Shown: piece by piece, positions 45,119 to 57,156 of the stretch
Numbering within the stretch: the first letter of the stretch is position 1
Layout of the letters: every line of letters begins with the position of its first letter
Source: Proteromonas lacertae
Taxonomy: Eukaryota; Sar; Bigyra; Opalinata; Proteromonadidae
DNA length: 64,000 bases
NCBI GenBank assembly: GCA_002245135.1
Contig: NGBS01000001.1
Location: forward strand, 372,001 to 436,000
Direction: 5' to 3'
Position numbers and translations under genes: made by a program
The notes under the pieces: generated by a model
The model's input: the letters and a program-made list of their open reading frames with translations, nothing else
Databases searched by the model: none
What the model was told of the DNA's origin: nothing

Positions 45119-47287
45119 ATGTCCAATAATTACAACTATAACTACCAGAATAATTATAACAGTAATTATGCTGAGCCTGCGTATGTAGAAGGTAATGTTG
45201 GTATTACTTCTCAGCAATCAACAAGTAATCCATTTTTATCACATTATTATAATATGCGTAGCAGTAGTTATAATAATAACACTATTATTCCTAACAACAA
45301 CAATAATAACATAGCAAATAATCAGTATGCTTACCAAAACACAGCTGTTCAATATACAAGTAATAATGTGGTTAATAATCAGCCAATAAATCCTATTACC
45401 AATGATAACAACAACAACAATTTAATCAATCAACCCAATGCATATGAAGAATTTAATACTACTGCTAATAACAATATAATAAATCCTCAATATTCCTATC
45501 AAAACACTTCTATTCATGATATTAACAATAATGTAGTTAATTCTTCAAATACATCTGTTTCTAACAACAACAACAATATAGTAAATCCTCAAGATTCATA
45601 TATAGATCCATATGCAGCTAATAATAATAATAATAATATGATAAATAATCAATATACTTATCAAAACACTGCTGTTCAATATGCGAATAATAATATGGTT
45701 AATAATCCACCAACAATTCCTAATGAATTAGTTGCTAATGATAATAGCAATAATAATATTGTTAAACCACCAATTTCAGATCCAAATCCTTTCTCAGGAA
45801 GGAATAATAGCAATAATAATATAACAAATAATCAATATGCTTATCAAAACACAGCTGTTCAAGATATCAATTATTATAACAATAATGTGATTAATCCTTC
45901 CAATACATCTGTTCAAACTTCATATAATAATGTATCTGTTGGAGATGTAAACAATAATAAAGTAAATCTCTCCAATACATTATCATTCATTCCTAATAAC
46001 AATAATTATGGAATGAATAATCCAAATACTATAGCTTATACAATAAACTCACCTAATACATATTCTGCTTATAATACTAACATGACAATACCTCCAAGTC
46101 CTTATAACAATAGTAATACATGTGTTCTTTTACCACCTTCAAATCAATTTAGCAATACATTCAATCCAAATAATAATATAGTTTATCCTAATGGAAATGG
46201 AGTAAAGCAACCAATCAAAAGAGGTAAATATAAAATCCCCACCAAACGTGGAAAGAGAGTTGTACATAAAAGATCATCATCATCATCATCATCATCATCA
46301 GATAGTGATAAAAATGATGATAAAAGTGATAGTGAGAGTAATAAGAGTGATAGTGACAGTAGTAATAATAGTGAAAGTGAAAGTGATGATGATTCAAAAA
46401 AGAAAAAGAAGAATGTGAAGAAGGAAAAAAGCAAAAAATCCAAAAAACAAAAAAATCCAAAAACTGATATAAAACATCCAGAGAGAAAAGAACATAATGA
46501 ACTTCCTCCACAATCACCTCCTCCATCTCCTCCTCATAAAAAAGAAGTCAAATTATCTGAAGAAGGTGGGAGATTAGTGAAGGATGTAGATATGGATTTA
46601 TTAGGAGATGAATTGAATAATAAATTAACACAAGAAGAGAAAGATACAATTACAGTGGTATAATATAATATATATATATTGAAATATTATAAAAATAGAG
46701 AGAAATAAACTTCATAAATGATTTTGGATTAGATAATTGGAGAAACAGTAAACGTACAAAAGATTTTGAAAAGTTAGATAAATTAGATAAAACAGAAAGT
46801 GAGAAAGCAATTAAGAGATTCATTGGAGATGAAATATTTTATAGAAAAAATGTCCAAAAGGAAAATGTATATATATATATATATTATATTAATATGTAAT
46901 GTATATAGTATTTAAAGTTTTATAATATTGAAGCATGTGGAAAATATGATTGTGAGAATTGTAAAGAAAAAGATATGGATGGAAAAGACTTCTTTTGTTT
47001 GGTATATATATAAAGTATTTAGTATATTGTTTATTAGTCTTGTAAACACAAATATTGTCAAAATTGCTATAAGGATTATATAAGACAAAAGACTGAAGCT
47101 GATCACACAGCAATTGATGATGTATATTGGTAATTGTGTTATATTATTTGAATAGATTAAGTGTTTAAATCCAGATTGTAATGAAAAAATGTGTGATTAT
47201 TTGGCAAGGATACTATATCAAGATAATCCAGAGGAATATGAAGAAATTACTATAAAATTAGCTCAATTATACGAGTCTGCACTTTAA
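45119..47287 (+). CDS. Asn-rich protein with a C-terminal RBR-type RING1 finger
   Basis: The first exon encodes about 400 residues dominated by Asn, Tyr, Ser and Thr, with an approximate internal repeat (NNQYAYQNTAVQ recurs three or four times). A Ser run, alternating Ser-Asp, a Lys-rich block and a Pro-rich block follow. Four short exons then give CGKYDCENCKEKDMDGKDFF, CKHKYCQNCYKDYIRQK and IKCLNPDCNEKM. This is the cysteine and histidine spacing of RING1 in RBR ubiquitin ligases. The IBR and catalytic RING2 expected downstream are absent, because TAA comes about 45 residues later. It may act with another ligase or be a truncated RBR. The Asn/Tyr-rich head looks prone to condensation, by inference. 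Confidence 0.65.
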
Positions 47288-47437
47288 TATAGTCGTATTA
47301 TATGATAAACAGATGATTAATTTAATTAATTACCTTTCAATATGTATTTGTTTTTTTATTGGTTTAAAATAGTTTGGCGCGTTTTTCAAATATCACTTTT
47401 TGCTTCGCTAAATTTACTACTATGCAATCATCTGACG

Positions 47438-48841
47438 ATGTTATCATTTTCACAAACAGAAGAAAGGTATTATTATACTGAGATTGTTAATTTATCTTTG
47501 TATAGGATCTTGATTTATTATTGTATCTAAATCTTTGATGTTATTCTAGCGAAATTGGCAATAAAAGCAAAATTCCTAAGACTAAATTGTCTAAATTGAC
47601 AGAATTCTATACGTATAAACATACTGACTATATTGTAGAGAATTAATCCCTTTAATTGAGGTAGAAGACTTCTATAAATTGCCATCATACGTTCATGGTC
47701 TAATTAAAATATACTGTGTATATATAAAATACAATAATTTGCTAGTATAAGGTAATCTACAACAAAAATTGTTTAATTAGACTAACCAACGTACAAGAAA
47801 ACAAATTAGTTGATGAAAATAATATTAAAAGATACAGGTATATTTCTTCACTATTTATTCATAATTAGACCAAGAAAATCTGTCAATATAACGGACATCG
47901 ACTCATTCACTACCAACATTTACAAATACCATTTTGATTTCTTTGATGTTGATCCAGAAATAGCCAGATCCAGCTCAAAAATGTCTTTACCTTTAATTGA
48001 AGACAAATCAACAAGATTAAGTATAATGGAAGCTGAATTTGTCAATGATCAACAACAACCAGAAGATATATTGAACAGCTATAAACCTGATGGTATTTTC
48101 ATTGAAGAGAAAACACACAATAATAACATTAATATATACTATGGAGATGATAGTATAATTATTCCAGATGTTTATAATGAAGATATCTCTGAAGTAGTAG
48201 CAGTACCAGCAACTAAACCTGTTAAAAGAACATCATCATCATTAGCAGCAGCTCCTGTTCAAATCATACAAAAAAGAACAAAATTAATAATTGATGAAAC
48301 ACCTAAAATACCAAGTAATAATTATGAATTGAAGAAATTGATTAAAAATCCAAGATCATTGTTGCGTGCTACTGGTTTTCAGTTTAAAAATAAACATAAA
48401 TATTCTTCTACTCATAGTTTTAATCCATATATGCATTTCATTGCGAATATAGCTTGTTATGAAAACAATAGAGAAAAGGATGATGATGATAATGATGAAC
48501 ATTTATCATATCAAAGACAAGAACAATTTGATATATTCAACCAATCCATTGAAATTGAAATGTATCAACAAGATGATATTCCACCTACTTTACCTGACAC
48601 TAACTTGAGATGCGATGATAAACAATTAATATCCTTCAATGATACTATTGACATTCAAAACACTGATAATGAACAATCTCTTTTGGAGAATATTCAAATT
48701 TCAGGAGATTTATCATTCAAAGAATACACTCGTGGATGGAATAAATATAGAGTTTCCAAAACATTTTTGAATTTACTGACATTATGTGCTAAAGGAGATG
48801 TGAATGTTTACCAATCCAATTCTGATATTATAATGAACTAA
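47438..48841 (+). CDS. RAD21: Cohesin kleisin (RAD21/REC8 family)
   Basis: After short introns the N-terminal part reads LPSYVHGLIKIYYKVIYNKN, matching the kleisin GLVRIYxRKVKYL strand that binds SMC3. Next comes the conserved linker (FDFFDVDPEIARSSS, then TRLSIMEAEF), comparable to PDLDDIDVAQ...ITMREE of RAD21. A disordered middle leads to the C-terminal winged helix that binds SMC1 (KTFLNLLTLCAKGDVNVYQS). About 430 residues, shorter than most RAD21 proteins and closer to REC8-like sizes. The start is uncertain: no exon with the usual IWLAAHW motif was found, and the region 47467-47549 may hold one or two introns. Kleisins close the cohesin ring on sister chromatids in the nucleus. Confidence 0.72.
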
Positions 48842-48970
48842 ATAATCATATATGTAGTGATTCTTACCTTTTGTGTATTGATATAATGTGAATGAAAGAG
48901 TCAAACCATAATTCGAGTTTATTTATTTACAAGCTCACAAGCTCGATTATTAAAAAACGGCAAATTAAAA

Positions 48971-50109
48971 ATGTCTCTTATGATAAATACAGATAAGTTG
49001 AAGAGGATTAAAGAAGGTAAGGTTAATCCTTGTTTATGGAAAGATTGGGAAAAACAGAGTTTGAAGAATGGACCTCACAATACAATGTATTCTTGTTCCT
49101 TAATAGTTATTAATAGATATTGGATTTCAAAGAATAAAAAATATAGAGAAACACTAATTAATGGTGGTGAAGCAAGTAGATATATAAATGGTGATCAATA
49201 TCAAGGTTATTGGAAGAACAATAAAAAAGATGGTTATGGTATTCAAACATGGCAAAATGGAAGGCGTTATGAAGGCGAATGGGAAGAAGGTCAAATGTCA
49301 GGCAAAGGAATTATGTGGATAAGAACAAAGGATGGTAAATTAAAGAAACAATATAACGGTGAATGGAGAAATGGGAAAAGAACAGGTTTAGGAGTATATT
49401 ACTATAGTCCAACACACATATACGAAGGATCTTGGGTAGATGATAAAAGAAATGGAAAAGGCAGAATGATGTACGAAAACGGTGATATATATGAAGGTTA
49501 CTGGGTAAATGATAAGCGTGAAGGTGCTGGTGTAATGGTCTATGCTAATGGTGATAGATATGAAGGAAATTGGTTAAATGATGTTAAACAAGGAAGTGGT
49601 AGATATTTCTATATAAAAACTAATAAATTATATGAAGGAGAATGGTTTAATGATACAGCTAAATGTGGTATATTCCATGATATACCTGGTGTTGATGAAA
49701 GTGGAGTGATTGAAACAAATCCAGATGCTGAACATAACTTCCAAATACCAACTGTATATTTATTATTTTATTATTTTTTTTATAGTTGGAACTTGAGAAT
49801 GAAGATGCTGTATTAACAGAAGCAATACAAAATGTTAGAAATATGCAAATTAACAATAATAAACATGGATTAGGTGGAAATGATTTAACAACTGAAGAAA
49901 TGAAGTATTTAACAATGGCGTTTCAAAATGTGGATAAAGAAGGTAAAGGTTATATATATGGATATGATTTATATAATTTATTGCAATATATTGGTGTAGA
50001 AGTGAATGAAAGCCAAATGGGTGATATATTTGCTTTGTTGGAGTGTGAAAGTGAAACTGCCATTGATTTTAGCCAATTTTGTGAATTAATGAGAGTTCTT
50101 AAACAGTAA
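48971..50109 (+). CDS. MORN3: MORN3-like protein with an added C-terminal EF-hand pair
   Basis: Two exons split by a 31-nt intron (49755-49785) encode about 370 residues. The N-terminal LWKDWEKQSLKNGP and the seven or so MORN repeats (DQYQGYWKNNKKDGYG, RYEGEWEEGQMSGKG, IYEGSWVDDKRNGKG, IYEGYWVNDKREGAG) match animal MORN3. So does the repeat-end segment NDTAKCGIFHD and the closing QIPTLELENEDAVLTEA. Animal MORN3 ends there at about 240 residues. Here about 85 more follow, with two helix-loop-helix units (MAFQNVDKEGKGYIYGYDLY, LECESETAIDFSQFCELM) resembling calmodulin EF-hands, though the second loop is weak. MORN3 is known from sperm and motile cilia, suggesting a ciliary role and possible calcium control. 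Confidence 0.85.
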
Positions 50110-50247
50110 AGATTCAATATAATTAAATGAACAAATTAATTTATGTATTTTTTAAATATTTTTGATGTTTTAAAAGATAAATGAATTTTTATTCGTTATT
50201 GTCAAACATTTTGGCTTGATTCATTTTTTTCTTGATTTATTTTTGCA

Positions 50248-50876
50248 ATGTCTAATGATACATTCGAGGACATAACTGGTGAAATTGATACACAGAACTG
50301 CATCTGTTTAAATGAAGATGCTGAAAATGCACACAACAATATATTTAACGATATGCCTTCACAAGTACTTAAGAGTGATGCAGATGAACAATTATTATTG
50401 ACTGTATCAATCAAGAGGCAATATATTTGTATATATAGATTCCATTTCGATCACCAGTAAAAGTTCAGTCATTAACATTTCATGCTCCAAATGATGGTAT
50501 TATTATTGACAATTATAGATATATATTTACTAATTATTATAATAGAAACTGCACCAAAATCAATTCGAATTTTTATCAATAAACCCAACATGTCTTTTGA
50601 TGATGCTGAAAATACAAATCCAACAGAAGTATATTTTATCATTCTGATTAAATGATATAGGAATTTGAGTTAACAAGAGAAGAGTTAGCAGGAGAAAAGC
50701 CAAAATTAGTAAAATATGTGAAATATCAAAATGTAAGATGCTTGACTATTTTTGTTGGTGAGAATTATGGAGCTGAGACAACTACCATAATATCTATTCA
50801 TGTAGCTGGAAAACGATTCACTGGATTATTGGATGTTAATAAGATACAAGAAGCATTGAAACAAGAAGAAGCATAA
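50248..50876 (+). CDS. PITHD1: PITH-domain protein (PITHD1-like)
   Basis: Four exons give about 175 residues. The PITH hallmarks are visible: an N-terminal acidic strand with NCICLNEDAENA, DADEQLLLT joined to IPFRSPVKVQSLTFHAPND, SIRIFINKPNMSFDDAEN, and the C-terminal VKYQNVRCLTIFVGENYGAE followed by HVAGKRF. PITH domains occur in TXNL1 and PITHD1 and bind the 26S proteasome. There is no thioredoxin domain here, so this is the stand-alone PITHD1 form. All joins, including a 35-nt intron beginning GTATCAATC, restore the frame. Confidence 0.88.
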
Positions 50877-50956
50877 TTGAATTACACTTTTTTTTTGATG
50901 ATTTTTTTGTTTGGGTGTGTGAAAATTTTCAGTTAACGTAATTTTCTTCATTAGAA

Positions 50957-51714
50957 ATGGGATGTGTATCAATGTTATTTTTAATATTTTAGGGTGGATC
51001 TAAATCTGAAGAAAATGAAATTTATTCTAAAAAAGTGAGGGTAGATACAAAAGGTTTGAAATATGTAAATTCAGTGGTATATTATACATATAATAAGTAG
51101 ATAACAACTCTCTCTGAGGTATGTCACAAAAATTTACTAATGTGGACTGGACAAGCTGACGCTAGTAATGGGATTTTCTTGGAGAGTAGAAAATGTGAAG
51201 CTAACCTTGATAGCATTGTTTCATCTAATTGTAAATCAGGAATACTACCAACAGAAGCTGTATTATCTATTATTTCTACTTTTCTATAAATTAATAGGAA
51301 GTAACTTCATTTCTATCACAATTATTAGCAGCAGTAAAAGAGCTTCATAAGTATAATATAGTTCATCAAAATATCACTTCATCCAACATTTTATTCACAA
51401 CAGAAGAAGGAGATAACAAAGATGAGAAATTAACCGTTATTAAATTATGTGATCCATATGTAGGAGTATGCAACCACATTTTATCAATTTCTAATGTTCC
51501 TCCAGAATTAAATAGAAATTCAAAAGAAAGTGATTTATGGTGTGTAGGAATGTGTTGTTACTATTATGCAACGGGTTCTTACCCTTATCATAACTATAAT
51601 GAATGCTTTGGTAAATTTAAAGTAAAACAATCAAAGAATATGAATGAAAGTACATATAAAACGCTAAGAAAATGTCTATCTTTTCAACCCTCTTCGAGAT
51701 TAGCTGCTTATTAA
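50957..51714 (+). CDS. Myristoylation-signal pseudokinase
   Basis: The exon MGC joined by a 27-nt intron to GGSKSEENE creates MGCGGSKSEE, a strong N-myristoylation and palmitoylation signal, so plasma-membrane attachment is likely. The remainder is a kinase fold with lost catalytic residues. The catalytic loop is VHQNITSSNILF (HRD changed to HQN) and DFG is replaced by CDPY. PPELN and DLWCVGMCCYYYATGSYPY keep the APE and F-helix pattern. At about 200 residues it is short and the Gly-loop region is poorly conserved. Probably a signalling scaffold. It is unrelated in detail to the LRR pseudokinase at 29880. Confidence 0.72.
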
Positions 51715-51814
51715 TGTTTTCTTTTAATTTATATTTAATAATAATTGTTTCTTTAATGATTTTTATAAATCTCATTTAATTCAATAATTACTTTATATTT
51801 AAGATTAATTATAA

Positions 51815-52347
51815 TTAAAATTTAATTAATGCTTTGACAGCAGTAAAACCACCAGGTACAGAACATATAACATACCAGCCAATAGCTATTAATTGAACTA
51901 ATGCGATTAAAAAAGCTACAGCTGTGTGTCCTTTGAATTTAATAACACCAAAGACAATTACTAATATAAAGCAAATAACAAAAGCGATAGTAGCATATCT
52001 TTTTTCTTCACTAAAGCAGGTTTTTATCTGCTCAACTGGTCCCCACATAATCATTGTACTTAAGAGTAATAAAATAATACCAATGAGATATAAGATGAAG
52101 AAGATAGCTAATTTATCAGCTAACCAAGTAGACTGTTTAAAACATATAAAAACATATAGATACTATAATTGCGCATATTGCTCCAACTAAGAAACATCCT
52201 CCGAAAGCTATATAACGCTATGTTAAGTTAGATTCGTATATAATCTAATACCATTTTACTACTTAATCCAAATTGTTCTCCTAAAGAGCCAGCTCCTCCA
52301 CCTACACCACCACCAGCTGCAGTAACTACAGATGCTGCTTGAAGCAT
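51815..52347 (-). CDS. SFT2-family Golgi vesicle-transport membrane protein
   Basis: Three exons joined by about 31-34 nt introns encode about 155 residues. After a Gly/Ala-rich N terminus there are four TM helices (RYIAFGGCFLVGAICAII, LAIFFILYLIGIILLLL, YATIAFVICFILVIVF, VAFLIALVQLIAIGWYV). The SFT2 signatures sit between and after them: MWGPVEQIKTCFSEEKRYAT and the terminal WYVICSVPGG, equivalent to WYxLSYIPGG. SFT2/Got1 proteins act in retrograde endosome-to-Golgi traffic. The family match is good and the length normal. Confidence 0.85.
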
Positions 52348-52388
52348 AAAAAAAGATATAAAAGGCTTGACTCGAAACACAAAATTAA

Positions 52389-54490
52389 AATGAATGAAAG
52401 AACTATAACTACTGAAGCAAATAATAAATCTTCAACTGATAATACGAGCAGTGTGACAATGAAAGATATTAATAAGAATGTAGCAGAGTTTTCTACATCA
52501 AATACTCCTAAATCACCAAAAGAAAGACCTATACCTACTCATTTTGTTGGTTTAAGAATATGTTCACCAAATATATACTCTCATGTATTGTTTAGGATGT
52601 TATTCATATATTATAATTAGATTGATTATATTCAAAAAGAAATGATCAAAAAGAAAGGATTTTTACGGAAAGCAATTCAAAAACCATGTTGGTGTCATAT
52701 GACGTTATTTGTATTCAGTGTATGCAATGCTATTCAACTTCAACATGCAAAAGAAGTTTTAATAAAATCAAAATCAATAATTGATAAGTATTATCCAACA
52801 TCAAGTCCAGTTGTGCATTTAAATCATCTGAATGCATTTGGTAATAGAGTATTATATATTGATAGTGAAGAGAATGATGAATTGTATAGAATATATTGAG
52901 AAATCGATAATAATAATATGTAATAGAAAAAAGCTTAAAGAATTTGTCAAAGAATATAGATCATTTTTCACAAGTAATGAAATTGAAATAAAAGAGGATG
53001 GTGATTGGACACCACATTGTACTATATTCAAATTTTATGGAAGAAGAGTATTTAATATATATTTTATATTTATAAATGTGTAGGATAAAATATATGAATC
53101 ATATTATAAGAAATACATTGATTATGATTTTGGTTGTTACAGTATAAAAAATATTGGTTTATATAAAATGGAAAAGAAGAAAACTGAAGAAGATCATTTT
53201 TATATTGAAGAAGAAAGTATTAATTTTCCAGTAATAACAACTGTTGAAGAAATAAATAAATATGAAGAATCTGCTGCTACTCCTCCACTTCCTTCATCAC
53301 TTCCTGAAGATTCGTCTGATCCATTATCGTCATTACCAACAGCAGAACCAACTGTAGATTCTTCAGTGTTAGAAGCGATAAAGAGTGAAGATAAGACTTT
53401 AGCATTTGATGGAAATAATTTCCAAAATGGAGGAGGTCAATTATTAAGAACTGCATTATCAATATCCTGCTTATTCAAAATACCATTTACATTTAATAAC
53501 ATTAGAATATTCAGAAAACCAAAGACTGGATTATTAGCTCAACATTTAACAGGTGTTAACATAATGACAAAATTATTCCAAGCAGATGTAATTGGTAATA
53601 TACTTGGTTCATTATCATTAGATTTTTCACCATCATCATTTAACAATGAAGAATATGAATGTAGAATACCAATAGGCACAGCTGGTTCAATTATGTTAAT
53701 AATACAAACAGTATTACCTTCATTATTAGCGCTTCATGATCATCCAATCAAATTTAATATCATTGGTGGAACTCATGTTTTAGCTTCACCATTTTTGGAA
53801 TGTGTTGAATATGGATTAAAACCGTATTTGAAATTAATGGGTATTGATTTTAAATCTGAAATAAAAAAGTATGGATTCTTCCCAAAAGGAGGTGGTGAGA
53901 TTGAATTTACAGTTGAACCTGTTACATTACCATTAAAACCACTGGTTATGACAGATGTTGGTAAAATAATAAAGATTAAAGGAAAAGTGTTTTTATCATC
54001 CAATATATCTCCTGCATCATTAGAAACAATACAATCGACTGCACATGATGAAATTGAAGATAATTATGAAGAGTATGAAGAATTAGAAAGTTGTGATATT
54101 GAATCTGAATCACTAAATAGAAGAATGTATTCTTGTGAAGGTGGTGGTTTGTATTTACTTGCTTATACAACTACTGGATGTGTTTTAACAGCTCAGAATT
54201 TGTATGATACTAAACATAGAAATGCCAATATTGGTAAAGAGTGTGTTAAGGAATTTTTAGAAGAAATTGAAAATAAAGTGTGTATTGACAGTTATATACA
54301 GGATCAGGTGTTGATATTTATGGCACTAGCTGAAGGTCACTCAAAAATATTGGTAGGACCTATTACAGATCACACAAAAACTTGTATTGACATAATTCAA
54401 CAGATGATTGATGTAAAATTCAAAATAACTTCAATTTCTGACAAACAAAATTATATAGAATGTGATGGAATTGGCTATACTAGAGAGTAA
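52389..54490 (+). CDS. Fusion of an AKAP7-like 2H phosphoesterase and RNA 3'-terminal phosphate cyclase
   Basis: From MNERTITTEANNKSS the exons give a complete AKAP7-type 2H domain: THFVGLRICSPNIYSH, first catalytic motif CWCHMTLFVF, LNAFGNRVLYID, second motif PHCTIFKFYGRR, then YESYYKKYIDYDFGCYSIKN. The frame runs straight on through an acidic linker into a full RtcA-type cyclase: LAFDGNNFQNGGGQLLRTAL, KPKTGLLAQHL, PIGTAGSIMLIIQTV, KKYGFFPKGGGEIEF, YIQDQVLIFMALAEG and the putative catalytic His in ITDHTKTCIDI. RTCA turns RNA 3'-phosphates into 2',3'-cyclic phosphates, and 2H enzymes typically open cyclic phosphates, so a bifunctional RNA-end enzyme is plausible. No intron or stop separates the halves. 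Domain identities are secure; joint function is inference. Confidence 0.88.
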
Positions 54491-54890
54491 AGAATAAAAG
54501 TAAGAATAAGTATTTATTTTCGTTTTGAATATGTTGAGGATATTGAACGATGCATATTTTCCATATTAATACGATATTATTGATGTTATAACATCTAAAA
54601 CAAATAAATTAAAATAATACATAAATACATGTGTATTATGTATGATTAAGAGTATAGTAATCTCGAAACCGTTTCTTTTAAATTGGCTCAAATCAATCTG
54701 TAACGAAAAACTTAAAAGCCAATCAAATCAAAGTTAATTCAAGCCTATTTCAAACTTTACTGTTACAGATTTAGTTTTTGATTTTTATGTATGAATAGCT
54801 TCTCTCTATGCTTCTATAATAATTATTATATTTTTGTTTATCTTATACTAAATTTATATATGCACATTTTAATATAGTTTATAGATTATA
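54491..54890. other. Intergenic spacer before the dynein light chain gene
   Basis: A 400-bp A+T-rich region. I see no exon, RNA gene or repeat in it beyond homopolymer stretches. Confidence 0.45.
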
Positions 54891-55186
<296 letters not shown>

Positions 55187-55280
55187 AATAATTGCATCTA
55201 TTATATTTTTTAAATTCTAAATTTGTTTCTTTTTTATTGGTTAATTATTCACAAACAATAAAAACAATAATAGATAACAA

Positions 55281-55809
55281 TTAGATAAGGTAAGGACTAT
55301 CCAGTGTAGCATATCCTGTTGCTACACCTCCTTCATCCACTCCAATTGGTTTTGTTCTAACAATATGTCCAGTACATTCATTATTTATAATTTTGTTATG
55401 ATTCTCTATATAAATAGAGAAGATTCCAAGTTCACTCACAACATCTTTCTCAATTAATTCAGCTTCACGTATTAAATACCCATGATTGACTAATGGTAAT
55501 ATTCTCTCCATTATAATATAAGATGAATAATTAGACTCAGCTAAATCACTTACAAATTCAACTATATCTTTGCCATATATATTATTTCCTCCTCCTTCTC
55601 TTTGTGGTTTTATTACATATTTCTCAGGCTCTGCTAATGCTTTATTACGATATTCTTCATTCTCTAAACTCCATAAACCAGCGTATGATTTTCTAATATT
55701 TCCTACTTCCTCAGAAGAATCAGGTAAATATTTCTCAGTGATTTTTTCATTGGTTAATAATTGTTGTATTTTTTTACATCCTGATAAATGTAGAAATATA
55801 TTTGGACAC

Positions 55810-55899
<90 letters not shown>

Positions 55900-56837
55900 T
55901 AATACTTTAATAGCATTTGATTTCTCAATCAATAACCTCGCATCCCATTCCATGTAAGTTGGATAATCATTTGGTGTATAACCAGCTCTATAATAAACTA
56001 TACACACATTATGATCACTTATCACTAACGTTTTATCATTTAATAATCTTCCTTCTTCTTGTACTTGTTTCAATGTTCTTCTTAATGATTTAATATGATG
56101 TTTAGAATATAGAGTTTGTTCAATCAGACGTTGATCTATCATGTTATTTTCATGTGGTTGAACTATGAATAACACTGAACCATTTGGCTTATTTTGTAGT
56201 TTAAAAGCTTCAGCAAATGCATCAACTATTCTATTGATATTATTAGTTGATGGTAGTGATGAATCTGATAGGATATAATCAGGTTTTAGATAATCACTAT
56301 ACCGATTGAGTAAATATTGGTGTAGCGATGAAACTTTATCACCCAAACAACCAAATGAACATGATATTGTATTGAATTCTACTTGAAGCAAACTCTTTGG
56401 AATGTTATCAGGAGAATGAATCATATAATCTGATCTGAATATTCCAAATATTGGAGAGTTAATGTTTTGCTTATCTACTTCACGAGCTATATTTAGTAGA
56501 CTATTTGTAAATGGATCAGCCATTCTATTTTCATTAAATGTTTATCAATTATACCCTTGTAGACTCTCAAATAGAAAATTGTGATCTTTACTGACATTTA
56601 TATACAATTTTGCATATACTGGAGCCAATTTCAAAGCATAATTATACATATCTGCTGGAATCTATTATTATATGAATTTCACTATAGTTGTACTTTTGTT
56701 GGAAATAATGAAAATGGGATATGAGTAAATACAGAGCGATGCGGATGTTCTTCTATATTTATACCCATCATTGCACCTGTCGAAGCAGAAAAGTCAATAG
56801 CTTGATTCTTTATTTCTTCAATAATTTCTTTATCCAT
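55281..56837 (-). CDS. GSS: Eukaryotic glutathione synthetase
   Basis: Exons, read on the minus strand, give HPHRSVFTHIPFSFFP, ALKLAPVYAKLYINVS, FGIFRSDYMIH, the substrate loop LLQVEFNTISCSFGCL, VYYRAGYTPNDYPT, and after a repeat-filled intron CPNIFLHLSGCKKIQQLL. Next come the ATP-binding segment VIKPQREGGGNN, YIIMERILP and the C-terminal lid region GVDEGGVATGYATLDSPYLI. These match eukaryotic GSS throughout. It ligates gamma-glutamylcysteine and glycine in the cytosol. The ATG at 56837 (MDKEIIEEIKNQAI) is chosen. An in-frame stretch upstream (IVVPSSRNKLNNYL) preceded by a splice-like AG means a first exon as far as about 56970 is possible. Confidence 0.92.
55809..55905 (-). repeat. (AAT)n microsatellite filling a glutathione synthetase intron
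   Basis: A long, nearly pure AAT (ATT on the coding strand) array bounded by exact splice sites: on the minus strand it begins GTATTATATT and ends TATAG, and removing 97 nt joins Ala-Ile-Lys to Cys-Pro-Asn in frame. Such arrays usually vary in length between strains. Confidence 0.85.
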
Positions 56838-57156
56838 TAAATAATTGTTTAATTTGTTTCTAGAAGAAGGAACAACAATCTATTTAGAAAATTATTAGAT
56901 TTTTCTTAAAACGAACATTTGCTTGTTTACAAAAACATGTGGTTATAGGTGCAATTTTATTTAACTTATTGAACATTATCATATTTATCTATGAAATGGT
57001 TGAATAGTGAACTTCGTTAAAACGAATCTTTCTTAAAACATTTTTTCGTTTGGTTAAATAAAACAACAACAATAGCAAAAAAGCATATAATAAAAAGGTA
57101 TATATCATTATTAAACATGAGTAGTAAATATATTGATAATTCTATCATCTTTCAAA
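56838..57156. other. Intergenic region upstream of glutathione synthetase
   Basis: A 319-bp A+T-rich region. Its first 130 bp may contain the remaining 5' coding exon of the glutathione synthetase gene. The rest shows nothing recognisable. Confidence 0.4.

Noticed and set aside
46183-46526. Long minus-strand open frames rich in Phe, Leu, Ser and His
   Set aside because: They are antisense shadows of the Ser/Asp/Lys low-complexity tract of the Asn-rich RING gene.
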